From the NCBI RefSeq assembly GCF_910592395.1, contig NC_088321.1, positions 1,118,001 through 1,182,000 on the forward strand: 64,000 nucleotides of DNA. Reading direction: 5' to 3'. The notes under the pieces are model-generated. The model saw only the letters and a list, made by a program, of their open reading frames with translations, searched no databases and was not told the origin of the DNA. The first letter of the stretch is position 1, and the number at the start of each line of letters is the position of its first letter. Both the position numbers and the translations under genes were made by a program. Shown piece by piece: positions 43,619 to 54,560 of this stretch. This DNA comes from Lineus longissimus (lineage: Eukaryota > Nemertea > Pilidiophora > Heteronemertea > Lineidae).

Positions 43619-44659
43619 ACATACGTCTAACCCTTGAGTTTGGCCCATGTTTTATGTTCATGTACATATATTGTATGGCATAGTGAATTTGAATAAAATC
43701 TTCTAAACGTGTTTGATGCTTTCCCAATTTTGTTTCAGCTCTCAAAGAGTTAAGATACTGTGGTATTGGTTACAAATTCTTAGTCTAGGAATTCTTGCTA
43801 TAACTCATCCAGAAAAACGCTCCCAGAATACTATAAAACCAATTTCGTCCTCAGGGAGGATGAGCATAAAAACACACCAGACGCGGAATTAGTCCGGCAG
43901 TTCTTCGCTTGGTTTCCTCTATGGTACCATACTGGCACCAGTCCAGTCTGTCTCCGAGACTTCACCAGTTGAATTGTCTTCGGAAATAAGATGATAGGAA
44001 TCGAACACCTTGCTAACTCTAGCCTCGATCTCTAGGCGCAGATTCGAATCATCATACGGAGTGGCCCGCCTCGAACGCCTGGAATCAATGTTTAGTTCCT
44101 AGAGTATTGTTTCGGTTCATCAGCGGTCGGCGTCCATCAATCTCGTTAACGTTTAAATTGCCCTAGAAACGAAGTGATTCTAGTCAGATGTCATCAGATT
44201 AAAAAAAATTCCACACACTTATTAAAAATAAAGGTTTTGAGCTTTGTGAAACCTTTCAAGCTTTACAAAGGCTCATAAACCTATATTTCTAATAGCGCAA
44301 TAGCAGTTTTTCAAATATCTGAATTTCAAAAAAATTATTTTCGCGATTTTTATTTTCGCCAACCGAGATTATTCGCAAAATCCGCGAAAATAACTAACCG
44401 CCAAAATGATGCTGTTTACATCACATTCTTGGATACTTCCCAAGTGTACATGATGGCTGATTCGAGTCGCGTATCTTTTGGATCGTTCCGTGAAGCATTC
44501 ATTTCTCGATCTTGGCAGTAGATTCTACACCAGACGATGATACACGGGGCGATTACATTAGTGCGCTTGGCGAATATTTCCGATTGAAATCGGACTATTT
44601 TACTTACCTCTTGACGGGGCAAGGAGGGAGCAGGGGGTATAGTGCTGAAGTGAGGCGTT
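43619..44659. other. No gene called; degenerate 'cgcgaaaa' repeat at 44335-44412
   Basis: 44233-44282 forms a weak hairpin ('aggttttgagctttgt' with 'acaaaggctcataaacct'). Otherwise unremarkable. Confidence 0.45.
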
Positions 44660-44675
44660 ATGGGAATTGCTGAAG

Positions 44676-44690
44676 TGCATTCTGGGAAAT
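44676..44690 (-). promoter_or_regulatory. ZNF143/Staf-type motif, possible bidirectional promoter
   Basis: Minus strand 'atttcccagaatgca' matches the core of the ZNF143/Staf site (ttcccagmatgc), typical of metazoan promoters. A strong donor AGAG/GTAAGTAAAA lies 70 bp away on the minus strand (GT at about 44608-44609), and 'aatATGGCCG' lies 16 bp away on the plus strand. That arrangement fits two divergent first exons. Confidence 0.4.
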
Positions 44691-44968
44691 CACTAACCGA
44701 CTTCAAATATGGCCGTCTGCTCGTGTTTTTGTTAAAGAAGTATAGGTCAGGATACTATTTACGACAGCATTTCTCGAACTCTTCGGCCTACTCACAACGG
44801 AAACTGTCGGATACGAATTTGTTTCCGAGGATGATTGCTGTATTAGGAAGGTTCACGGCTCACGGCAAGGTCATTGACTGGCTCAGATGAAATATGATTG
44901 TAGATTACGGAAACCTTACTTCAAGCAGTGATCTTGAAGATGCCCCTACTGCTGTTGACTGTTGACTA

Positions 44969-45003
44969 TGCTGTTGACTGTTGACTATGCTGTTGACTGT
45001 TAG
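44969..45003. repeat. Short 19-bp tandem repeat, about 2-3 units
   Basis: 'tgctgttgactgttgacta' repeated at about 44951, 44970 and 44989. No other role seen. Confidence 0.8.
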
Positions 45004-45039
45004 ATATCGATCGCAAGGAACATAAGTCAGTGGTACTGT

Positions 45040-45471
45040 TTGGGGCTTTGTGTCAGACCATGGGAAACATGCATTCAGGATTATTGCGACTTCAGCATGA
45101 CTCGTTTCGATAAATCCCGTAGTGTCAAGCGTGGCCGAGAACGCTGTGGACAGTCAGGAATAGGCCAGAACGATGTTGAAAAATCTCGTGATGTCGGGCT
45201 CATAGAAGAGCAAGAAGCGAATGTTTCCACGGCGTCACCGTCGAAGAAGGGCGAGGAGGCAAATGTGCCGGCCGACAGCAGCCCCCAGCCAAGCGCAGCG
45301 CAGCCACCCCAGCCTGGCGCGCACGATTCAAGCCATATCTTCCTGACCCCGACCCGGGAATACCCCCAATGGATCTCAGAACTGCAGGGCCTAAGGACTG
45401 CGGCGGCTGCTAAGTTGAAATGTGCCGTTTTAATGGTCTTTGGATCGAAGAGGGTAGGTCTCTTGAAATGA
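45040..45471 (+). CDS. Candidate exon: low-complexity protein of 143 codons or fewer
   Basis: The open frame holds a charged stretch ('KSRSVKRGRERCGQ') and a Ser/Pro/Ala/Gln-rich disordered region ('SSPQPSAAQPPQPGAHDSS'), then 'TREYPQWISELQGL'. GC content is higher than in the flanks, as for an exon. A likely coding start is the internal 'MTRFDK' at 45097, just after an acceptor-like 'attgcgacttcag'; a donor AGG/GTAGGT is available near 45455. The ZNF143-like promoter lies 0.4 kb upstream. No family is recognised; the 'EYPQW' stretch is too short to assign. May be chance. Confidence 0.35.
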   Translation: MGLCVRPWETCIQDYCDFSMTRFDKSRSVKRGRERCGQSGIGQNDVEKSRDVGLIEEQEANVSTASPSKKGEEANVPADSSPQPSAAQPPQPGAHDSSHIFLTPTREYPQWISELQGLRTAAAAKLKCAVLMVFGSKRVGLLK

Positions 45472-46098
45472 ATAAAGTGTTTATTTTCGCTTCGCTTGCT
45501 TATATCTTGTTTATTTCGTTTTCGAGTAAGTACTATCTGTCACAACAGCATCCGTCCACAAAAGAAATGAGAGAGGTTTTTTTCTGACAGCGTCCAATGC
45601 GGGTCATGTAGGTGCCAATATTTCAATCGAACTCTGCAAAAAATGAGTGAATCAATCATACCCGCCATTTTGGGAACACTAGTTTATACATGTACACTTC
45701 GTCTGTATTTGTGTGCAGGCAGATGCCTCTTCGTAATTTTGCCCTTACCGCGCATTTAAAAGAATTCAAGCCAAGGTTTATTCACTGCCTAGAGTCTATA
45801 AACAACGCCCGCTCGCCCCTTGGCCTCAATTCATATTGTTCTAACTACAGCCTTAGTCATGAAAAGGTCACCAGGACAATTCTTGACAGCACCGACCCCC
45901 TACAAAACACCTTTCCGGGTGGTCCATAGGTCCAAACCGACAAGAGCAAGTTAACACAATGGCGCATGTTTACAGCATTCTAGAGGGAGTAATGCGCCTC
46001 AGGTTGGTTCCAAATATCAGACGCGTGACCGGCGGATCAGCAGCGCCAATGCCAGATGAATCCAATTATCCAAAAAGACAATAATATTTCGAACCAGG
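45472..46098. other. No gene called
   Basis: A 79-codon ORF at 45690 follows an acceptor-like 'tatttgtgtgcag' but has no donor or motif support. Confidence 0.4.
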
Positions 46099-46222
46099 GC
46101 CCGGTTGTTCAAATCTACTCCTCTCTAACTCTGGCGTTATCTCCCTCAGTTAAGCCATTGACTTAACGCCACGTTAAGCTAACGTCAGCGTTAGTGACAA
46201 CAATTGTTTTGAACAACCCGGC
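46099..46222. mobile_element. MITE 'gttgttca' family, copy 3 (124 bp)
   Basis: 'gcccggttgttcaaa' to 'ttttgaacaacccggc'; the ends are near-perfect inverted repeats and the interior keeps 'aacgtcagcgttagtgacaa'. Confidence 0.9.
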
Positions 46223-46643
46223 AGGGTCCCGTTCAGCCTTTGCAGCCTGCCAGTGAGCCCCTTTACAAAGGATGATATTCAGACAATAAGAATAATCATA
46301 AACACTAATTTCTCTTACAAATAAGTTCTAGATAAGATAATTGCCAAAAGATAAAAGGCAATATGTATTTGACCCAGCGCTTCCATTAATATTGATACGT
46401 CTGAAAGTCCGCTATTTCTTTAGATGTGTCTTTCCCGGGGGTCACTGCTTAAACCTTCTGTCGGAATACGGTCGATGTGATGTCGCCGGCAATTAGGGAT
46501 CTGGATGTTTCAGTTGGTGCCCAGTACGTGCCTCGCGTTGTAATTGATAAATCTGTTTATTTACTTCAGTCCTCACTTTCCCCTTTACCTTTCAGTTAGA
46601 AAATGATTCAGGCCAGCCGATACATGGTCTTTAAACAAATCTT

Positions 46644-46862
46644 GCTCGCGATCACACCTAAATTCTAAATTCCCATTTTTCTGCTGTCTTATCAAAGGGT
46701 TTTCAGGACAAATGCTCGCACCCTGGCCTAAATTCCAATTAGTCTGGTCTAATCAAAGGGTTTTCAGGACAAATGCTCGCACCCCGGCCTAAATTCCAAT
46801 TAGTCTGGTCTAATCAAAGGATTATCAGGGAAACCTTGATAACATCGACCCCCATGAAACAG
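46644..46862 (+). repeat. 'cgacccccacgaaac' family copy with 61-bp tandem units
   Basis: The unit 'aatgctcgcacc...ctaaattcc...tctaatcaaaggg' recurs at 46711 and 46772 (period 61) with a diverged one before. The array leads into 'gataacatcgacccccatga'. Its relative at 61575-61845 uses a 41-bp version of the same unit. Confidence 0.85.
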
Positions 46863-48025
46863 CAAACATGCACCTGTGGCGGCACGTTAAGAAAACGGTG
46901 GTTTAGACGCCACCAAGCCTCGTTAGCTGGTAGCGGCGCTTTGAACAACCGAGCCAAAAAGTACGTGGACAGGCGATGTACACAAATCATGAACATTGTA
47001 CAGGCTATTCACAGCGACATGTTTCGACATGTTTTGCCTGGATGCTGGTCTCTCAATTACCAAACACGACCCCAGGGAACACTAGGAATGGATTTAATAC
47101 GAATCAGTATTGTAATCACGCTTGTCCAAGATCAATAGACTGGAGCATTGCCAGCAGACGCTTGCGTCCGATTACTGAGCGAGAACTCGGCTGGCCCCGC
47201 GACCTGGCCCGTGAAACGAGAGCCTTGGAGAGGAGTTGTTCTTATTAGGTCGAGGAGTATCGCTCTTCGGTTCCTCGGCTTTAGACCTCTCATGTCAGTA
47301 ATACAGTTGAACCTCCCTTAGCGGACACCTCTCTATAAGGGTCACTCGCTCTATTAAAAACGCTTAACTGAAAAAGATAACGCTTAAGTTATGCCGACGC
47401 CAGTATTAGCTGAAATACTTAATCTATCAATGACAAGGCCCCAAACACGTTGTTGAAAAGTATAATTAAAAAAAAATTCTTTTCCAAAATGAGATATCTT
47501 TCTCTCTCTACAAACTACAAAGCCCAAACCCGCACGAACAGTTGCTACAAATGATACACGAGTCTCATATTATACTTATTCCCCGACGTCACCTAACAAA
47601 AATCTGACAAATTTCCCCGGGGGTGAAATAATCTCGGAAAATAACATTTCACGCATTACGGTACGAAATGAATTGGCCAATAGATTCACTTTTCCGCATT
47701 CGGTGCGGGATTGATGCATTTACTGCGGGATTACACTGACGCGATGTTCCCGGTCTTTGCCAGTTTGTTAATGTTGTGTCATTTGTCAGTGTCAGTATGA
47801 TCGCTCGTCTTGGCAACAGTCCAACTGGTACCACAGAATAGATATGTATTTGAGGCCGAGAAGGGGGGGAGACAATTTGTCATTTGACGCGCTTTCCTTA
47901 TCACTTTAAAATTTGCTGATATTTCCTGTATGTCCAAGCTGAATGCCGATCTCCGAAGCGTTTCAATCATTTAGAGAGTAGATAGAAGTTAAAGAAATAC
48001 CAGTTTAAGTTCGAGAGTTACGGCA
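46863..48025. other. No gene called
   Basis: A 121-codon ORF (46773-47138) overlaps the repeat and shows no motif. 47312-47352 is a fragment of the 'agtrgaacctc' MITE. The rest is unremarkable. Confidence 0.45.
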
Positions 48026-48120
48026 GTATCGCCACCATACGTCATCTGCTGGAACTGAAACTGCCCGATCAAATTGAGACAGGATGTTCAGTTTCATGGA
48101 TCGACGTTAGATGGCGATAC
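48026..48120. repeat. Short inverted-repeat element (95 bp)
   Basis: Ends 'gtatcgccaccatacgtc' and 'gacgttagatggcgatac' are imperfect inverted repeats; inside 'gaactgaaact' pairs with 'cagtttc'. Likely a small MITE. Confidence 0.7.
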
Positions 48121-48173
48121 CACAATTCCGAGCGTGCATTCCTTCCGCTACACATTGGCCTCTCATCACGAGT

Positions 48174-48322
48174 GCCGGTGTAGAAGATAGAATGCCCGGG
48201 AAACAAATTATTGTGCGCTTAAATCTCTGAGCTATTGATGGTCAGGGTCTCTATAGAACCATATTGCAGAATACAATAGGGCCGGACACTTTTTCCAGGG
48301 GCATTTGTTACTGTTACACCGG
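48174..48322 (+). mobile_element. MITE 'ccggtgtag' family, copy 1
   Basis: 'gccggtgtagaagataga' to 'ttactgttacaccgg'. A sister copy is at 52832-53005; they share 'ctctgagctattga.ggtcag' and 'gaaccatattgcagaataca'. Ends resemble those of the 'ccggtgtgac' family. Confidence 0.85.
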
Positions 48323-48670
48323 GAGCTAATGAGGTGGGACAACATTACAGTGTTTGGCGGTATATTTTTTTCAAGCAAGCTTTGTGCTTTGGTAGAATTT
48401 GATATACAAGTCCATATTGATTGGTTATAAAGGGGCCACTACGTCCATCTTGTATATGGTATCATAAATCTCTTCCCCCGTAGGCCATTAAAAGTTAAAA
48501 AGGCTGTTTCCGACTCGCATGGTAGTGGTGTTGGACTTTGACTCAGTGGATGTTATTCGATCTAGTATTTCGTGGTGCTAGTGGGCAATCTGTCTACCAT
48601 CAGACGCTCTCCCCCGAGTCATGAGTGAATATGATGGTACTTAAACCAGTTAGCCCAACATTACATATCC

Positions 48671-48895
48671 TCCCTCATAGAAGTCTACCAAGCTAGACGC
48701 AGTCTCCGTTCCTCATCTGTTGGCCCACTGTTGGTGCGACCAAGGAGTAGGTTGAGGACGTTTGGCGACCGAGCCTTCTCCACTGCAGCGCCAAGGCTCT
48801 GGAATCAACTTCCACGCAGTGCGAGAGAATGTGCCAGCATCTCGGTCTTAAAATCGCATCTTCAATCCTATCTCTTTGGTCGCTACCACTCCTAA
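48671..48895 (+). pseudogene. 5'-truncated LINE tail (reverse transcriptase C-terminus)
   Basis: Open frame 'YQARRSLRSSSVGPLLVRPR', 'LRTFGDRAFSTAAPRLWNQL', 'VLKSHLQSYLFGRYHS' and a TAA at 48893. This is the well-known C-terminal block of CR1/L2-type LINE proteins. A 3' UTR runs to about 48990, ending in 'tattatcattattatta'. No start codon; only the last 75 codons remain. Confidence 0.9.
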
Positions 48896-48989
48896 TATGT
48901 CTCTCTTTTGTAAAGTGTCACCGATCACTCCGAGTGGATTCTGGCACTATAAATCATTTAAATATTATCATTATTATTATCATTATTAC

Positions 48990-49220
48990 TTAGAATTCCA
49001 ATGCGGCGGAAGAAGGTGAAGTAAACGGTGGGGGGGGGGGGGAGTGGATTGAATCATGTATCCAGTACATATCAAATGATTTATTGTCAAATGATATATT
49101 GTCAACATATACTTGGGTACTGCGTCGAAAGTATGAGCACTTCACCACAAACTCTCCGTCAATATCAACCATCATTATAATACACGTAATTGAATAACAT
49201 CGCCCAGAAGCAGTCGCCAT
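48990..49220 (-). CDS. Candidate first exon on the minus strand
   Basis: 'gagaagATGGCGACTGC' gives a strong start context that resembles the YY1-type 'aagatggcg' found at metazoan starts. The ORF begins 'MATASGRCYSITCIIMMVDI'. A donor near 'cccaa/gtatat' would end the exon after about 35 codons; the remaining ORF runs into a G-rich tract and is probably intron. Upstream on the minus strand are 'cacgtg' and 'tgacgtca' (see separate entry). Family not recognised, no second exon found. Confidence 0.35.
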   Translation of the reverse strand: MATASGRCYSITCIIMMVDIDGEFVVKCSYFRRSTQVYVDNISFDNKSFDMYWIHDSIHSPPPPPFTSPSSAALEF

Positions 49221-51558
49221 CTTCTCCTAATCAATAAAATAGTGCTCAAAGAGATAACCACGTGACTGTGACGTCAGCGTAATTAAATAAGCTCCGCCAA
49301 AAGTAGTTACGTTGTTTGCGGGCGAGGAGGTCAAGTAGGTCGTGAGTGGGCAGACATGCTGTTCTGACGTCATCAGCTTCTGAGATCAATGCTATATGTG
49401 TTTGTTCTTATGATTGAGCTTTAGAGAAATCAATTTTACAAAGATATTTCTTTACCTGTGTACGCTTTTGGGAATGCACTGTTGGAAATTTCAGCATCGC
49501 CAAGCTATCGCTGATACACTGTTACCATTATGTCGTACACGCGGTCTCGATCGAAGTCCCCTCGTACAAACACCGCCCACCAAAATATTCCGTCAATAAC
49601 AACCGTCTGATTCTTTCGCCGGATTGAGCAGACGCAAATGTCAACGCGCATGCGCAGTCGAAACTTGTCTGCATACTCGGCAGGCGTAAACACCCTTCCG
49701 GGTTGGGTAAATAGCAATGAGCAAGGAAATTGCGAATACCTATTTTTTCTTTTGGGTAATGTTTTCCACGAGCTGCAGGCCATGTGCGTTATCGTACGAC
49801 GGACACAGATGGTGTCAAACTGGTATGTCACGCAACCTGGGGCTCATGCATGGCACCTCGAGGCAGGTTTACTAAACAGCCGTATGAGCGCAAATGTGGA
49901 GTTTCGATATTTGTATATCCACGGTGGGTAAAGGTATTGGTTTACCTATGCAACGCAATAGAAACAAGGCCCTCCCATTACAGTGTTGGAGGGGTACAAT
50001 CTGATAAAAATAATAAATGCGGGCCTTACGCCCCTCAAAATGGACGAATCTAATGTATGTTTCTTTGTGTCGTCATTTCCTCTTCCGGTACATGTAAGCC
50101 CGTATTTTTCTTAGGCAAACCGACATCTTTAGCCACCGTAATACCAGTAACTCATAGACTAGTCTTTTTTTATTCTTGATGATACCTGCCATGCCTGTGG
50201 TCATGTGACACCATTGCATGGCTTCATCTAGTTCTTTTCCCAAATCCTAGTCGCCGCCACCTGCATCGATTACAAATTCACTGTCACAACCGATCGAAGC
50301 TAAAGCGTCCACGTGCAATGTACACCAGTGTACTAGTACACTGTACAGCAGCCTGTAACATATGTATAGCAGCTAGCTACACTTGCTAACGTGTTAGGAT
50401 GCTATGTACATGGCTTAGCATCATGTGCTAAGTGCTAATTCCGGAATTTAACATCTGATGCTTGGAATTTTCGATATTGGATTATGAAGGATTGTGTTTA
50501 CTAGATACAGTGGATGCATTAGATAGCACGGCTGCGTGAGGCAATGCAAAATAAGTGACATGTTTCGATTAATTCGGACCCTGTTTTCTTGGATATGAAA
50601 CGGAAACCTAGGGTTTGGTGACAGGAACCCCTCGTAAAATCGTAAGAATCATTATTTTTTATCAAGTGTATTTGTCTTAAAGCCATTTGCTTGAAACGTT
50701 TAGAAGCGAAGAGAATGCAAGTGGATCTGAATGAAGCCGTCTAACAACCTGATTGCGATTATTGACCCAGCTTTTATTGATAGCTAAGACATTGGCCATA
50801 TATTATTCGAAGGTTGCTAGCGGATACATCGTCCATCATTGCAGCTTCTTAGTGAGGTTGTGCTGGGGATCAAAGGCGCTAGTCTGGCGGTGATTCGGCC
50901 TGTGATGTTTGCTTGGCGACAAGAGGGATATCGTTTATTCTGTACGTAGCTTGATTTAACAGGGGAAACCCTTGTCAGTTTTAAAGGTGGAGATTATACA
51001 TGCGTGTCAAAAGGTACGGACTGCTTTCGAGCGAAAGGATCTTTCCTCAATAGTTGTAAGACAATGCATTGACACTAACACTAATTTTGATGACAGACCT
51101 TGGCCACTATCGATTGCTTTGTTAGGATGCGTTGTGGGATTGTAGCACACATCTAGGTAACACATACATGTAATAGTTAGATATACAGATAGCTATTATT
51201 CATCAATTGTTTTGAAAGCAAATTTGTTGACAACACTTATATGATTAAGGATTACAGCACTGATTGTGTAACGTACAGGAGTACTATGTTTATGGGGGAT
51301 TAACGCCACGATGCATGGATTATATGATGGATTATCCTACGTTAGTTGGACTCTGTGACTCTTCTTAATCCGAGGTAGGTGTCTTTAGTCAGGACCACAG
51401 AAAAACATTGTTCTCGAATCGAAATATTTCAGTTCAAATTTTGAAGTTTATCACAACCTGCGTTAAGTTAAAGCGAACTTGATGCGAGCAATACAATGCT
51501 CTTCCCACGCCTCAGTCCGTATCAAAGCAGTCGATGCGTCATGCGTCATGCTTCATAC
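49221..51558. other. No gene called apart from promoter-like motifs
   Basis: 49645-49656 'cgcgcatgcgca' is a perfect NRF1-type palindrome, often found in metazoan promoters, lying inside overlapping ORFs of 97-108 codons on both strands. 49990-51460 shows nothing. 51463-51560 starts a repeat shared with 58105-58260. Confidence 0.45.
49258..49278 (-). promoter_or_regulatory. E-box and CRE-like elements upstream of the 49220 start
   Basis: 'ccacgtgactgtgacgtcag' combines a cacgtg E-box and a tgacgtca CRE about 40-55 bp upstream of the candidate ATG, a typical core-promoter distance. Both are recognised by consensus only. Confidence 0.4.
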
Positions 51559-51559
51559 G

Positions 51560-52160
51560 CGAATTTCTGAATGGAACCCTATTGCTGGCCCTATTGTCAA
51601 CATGTTCATCAGGCCGAGTCGAGCTTACTGATCTGTGCTGTACTCATAAACAGAAGAGAGTGAGTTTCTGAATGGAACCCTATTACTGGCCCTATTGTCC
51701 ACATGTTCATCAGGCTGAGTCTAGCTTACTGATCTGTGCTGTACTCATAAACAGAAGAGAGTGAGTTTCTGATTGGAACCCTATTGCTGGCCCTATTGTC
51801 CACATGTTCATCAGGCCGAGTCTAGCTTACTGATCTGTGCTGTACTCATAAACAGAAGAGAGTGAGTTTCTGAATGGAACCCTATAGCAGGCCCGATTGT
51901 CCACATGCTCATCAGACCGAGTCTAGCTTACTGATCTGTGCTGTACTCATAAATAGAAGAGAGTGAGTTTCTGAATGGAACCCTATAGCAGGCCCGATTG
52001 TCCACATGCTCATCACGCCGAGTCGAGCTTACTGATCTGTGCTGTACTCATAAATAGAAGAGAGTGAGTTTCTGAATGGAACCCTATAGCAGGCCCTATT
52101 GTCCACATGTTCATCAGGCCGAGTCTCGCTTACTGATCTTCGCCGGACTTATAAACAGGA
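51560..52160. repeat. 101-bp tandem array, 6 units
   Basis: 'tgagtttctgaatggaaccc' begins at 51661, 51762, 51863, 51964 and 52065, with a first unit at 51560: an exact 101-bp period. Flanks match 58105-58260 (left 'aaagcgaactt', right 'gatcttcgccggacttataa'), which holds a single unit equivalent, so the array grew inside an older repeat. Confidence 0.95.
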
Positions 52161-52831
52161 AATGAGAAGGTTCATATTCACCGCCCGAGAAAATGTAAAA
52201 ATTAGGCTGAAACGTTGGTGGTGAGAAATCCTTTATCTTGCCATTCTAAGGGCTTGAAATTAAGGAGATATCGCCAAGTCGAGTTAACGCTAGCGTTCGT
52301 GATAACATCTGATTAGCGCAACCAGGCCCTTGGTAGAGTTCAAAGGGTTGGCCAGCTCTTTGTAAAATGCACTTAGCTGATTACTTACACTTACCTGTGC
52401 TGCGCCTTGATGAAATGTCTTGCACTAATGCACATTGCCTCAGAGCGAAAGCGGCCCTTTTCAAATAACTGAACAGGAATACTCGGCGGCGCATCCATAA
52501 AAAATACGGTAAGCAACCTAACCACGGGAAAAAAGCAGCTTGTTCGGATAAACATTGCAGATGTAAGAAAAATATCCTCCAGCATAAATATAAGATTACG
52601 TGTACCAAGTGAATTCGTGTCAGTCTTACGTATGCGTTATTGATAGCTTGCACCACGTTAAGGGCAGGCGTAGCTGGATAGAAATCAAGCATCCACCTTA
52701 CCTCGCATTTAAAATGATTCAGGCAAAGCCCCATACGCGGTCAATGGTCTTTCAAGCTGACATGCATGCATGAAAAACCTAACGGTCAAGATAGAAAACA
52801 CTCACACCCGTCTGTCATGTTTTGAACACTG
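52161..52831. other. No gene called
   Basis: 52265-52328 is a decayed end of the 'gttgttca' MITE family. A 117-codon minus-strand ORF (52381-52734) is hydrophobic in places but lacks a motif or exon borders. Confidence 0.4.
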
Positions 52832-53005
52832 CCACTGGTGTAGAAGTTTAAAATGTCCTAGGATAGAATGCCCGGGAAACAAAGGATTCTATTATACGCT
52901 TCAATCTCTGAGCTATTGACGGTCAGGGTCTCTATAGAACCATATTGCAGAATACAATAGGGCCGGATACTTTTTTCAGGGGGGCATTTGTTACTGTTAC
53001 ACCGG
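52832..53005 (+). mobile_element. MITE 'ccggtgtag' family, copy 2
   Basis: Matches 48174-48322 with an extra 'tttaaaatgtcctagg' near the left end; right end 'ttactgttacaccgg'. Confidence 0.82.
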
Positions 53006-53379
53006 TCAGTCCTCGGGTATGATAGACTACCAGCAGGCCGCAGTGGCGCTACCGTATTCACCAACAGAACACTGGATGTGGCGCACAGAAGAGTGCATAT
53101 GCCACCTCATCAGGCAGTTCCTCAATACACGCATGGTTTTGATACTAGCAAAGCGGGAAATTGTTTTGCATCTTTAAAACTCGAAAAATAACTGCGTGCT
53201 CCTAAAATCATCACAGGGTGTCATGTTCATCACCTGATTATGTATCTTATGAATTGACTTTGCCAATATTGTAAAAGGGTAAATTTTAAAGGCCACTTTG
53301 AAACTGAAAATGGTACAGATGGCACAAAAGACGCCATTCTGTCAAGCTTGCACGTGAAGTCAAAAACTAAAAAATATGT

Positions 53380-53493
53380 TCATTTCCAACAACGGCTTCA
53401 TGGCATAGTGGGTAAGACGGCAAGGATGAAGTGTCGAGGGTTCCATGTTCGAACCCGCCCGAGGAATATTTTTCATTTTTTCTTTACACGAGA
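53380..53493 (+). mobile_element. tRNA-like SINE fragment, copy 2
   Basis: A box 'tggcatagtgggtaagacgg' at 53401 and B box 'gttcgaacc' at 53448-53456, then 'aatatttttcattttttc'. Same block as 32436-32548; flanks differ. Confidence 0.65.
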
Positions 53494-54344
53494 GCTGCTC
53501 CGTTTTCTGTCTCGTCAATGAAATTGTTGTGAGACCAGTCGCTGGGCGTCTATAATGACGTTTCAAGTGCGGTACTGTCATAAACTTTTAAGACACGTCA
53601 TCCACATATCACAAAAAGTGGCAGTGAATTCTTCCGTCAGGCCCAACCACACTCTACATCCGACTTCCGACCTCCGACCATTCCCGGACAGAATTCCCTG
53701 CCAAATCTTGTTTTGCTTGGAGTCAAGCAGAGGTTGTTGAATGCATTGGCAATTAATAATATTCAAGTGGTATGCCTGTGTGTACACGATGCATCCAAAT
53801 GACACCAGGCCTGAATCAGTATAAGAGGCAGGTGTCTTTAAGTGTCCTTGACTAAATACTGCATTTCATGTACCCTGTGTATTAATGTTAGCAAGTTCCA
53901 TTGAATATTAAAGGCCGTCGCCGTTTAATATGTAAAGAGCAAGCTCTAGTGAACTCACACAACTGTATGTCCTAGCAGACGATTTTTAAATACATAATGT
54001 CCCACACCCGCACTTCAGTGGCGCCGGTGTGAATAAATCTACTTGTGTGAATGGTCAATGGCTCATGACGTCATGAAAAAGTTGCGTCACTGGGATTCAC
54101 GTCCGACGTCGTAACTGTGGCTGCGGTGCGTCAAGAATGCAGGATCGGCCAACGCGCGGCCTATATGGAATGCGAGAAAACTGTACCGGAACCAGTATTG
54201 TCATGGGTCTGCACAAATTATTTCAGATTTGATGGACATGATGGATATATGAATTTTGTTTACACTTTACATACAGTGTAAACATACGTAACCATTACAC
54301 TCACTACGTTGTGTGAGTTAATATGTAAAGTCAAGAACTTAGTG
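53494..54344. other. No gene called
   Basis: Short ORFs only. 54022 'gcgccggtgtgaataaat' looks like a MITE end. Long A+T tracts follow. Confidence 0.45.
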
Positions 54345-54560
54345 AGCCCCCCTTTAGGTCGGGGGAGCTCCCCCGAACCCCCCTACGAGCATATGTTAAG
54401 TGCAAGCTCTAACAACTACAGCTGTTACAATGGGGGGACACCCCCCAAACCCCCCTCCGTCGACATAGGTTTTTACCAGTGCGTTGGGGGGAAGCTCCCC
54501 CCAAACCCCCCCCGGTGGACAGTCAACTAGCCCTTCTGTGTCATACTGCTGGAGGGGGGG
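54345..54560. repeat. Three GC-rich hairpins followed by 'aacccccc'
   Basis: 'gggggagctcccccgaaccc' (54362), 'ggggggacaccccccaaacc' (54431) and 'ggggggaagctccccccaaa' (54485) are self-complementary cores with the same tail. 'gcaagctct' before the second also occurs at 53939. Probably a transposon-derived hairpin repeat. Confidence 0.8.

Noticed and set aside
45097-45471. Assignment of the 45-kb ORF to a mitochondrial ribosomal protein because of 'EYPQW'
   Set aside because: Five residues are too little; the rest of the sequence does not follow that family.
46773-47138. 121-codon ORF starting in the 61-bp repeat
   Set aside because: Start lies in a tandem repeat and the remainder crosses the dispersed 'cgacccccacgaaac' element.
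53395-53460. tRNA gene at 53.4 kb (and 32.45 kb)
   Set aside because: Box A and B words are present but spacing and arms do not give a convincing tRNA, and both copies share a SINE-like T-rich tail.
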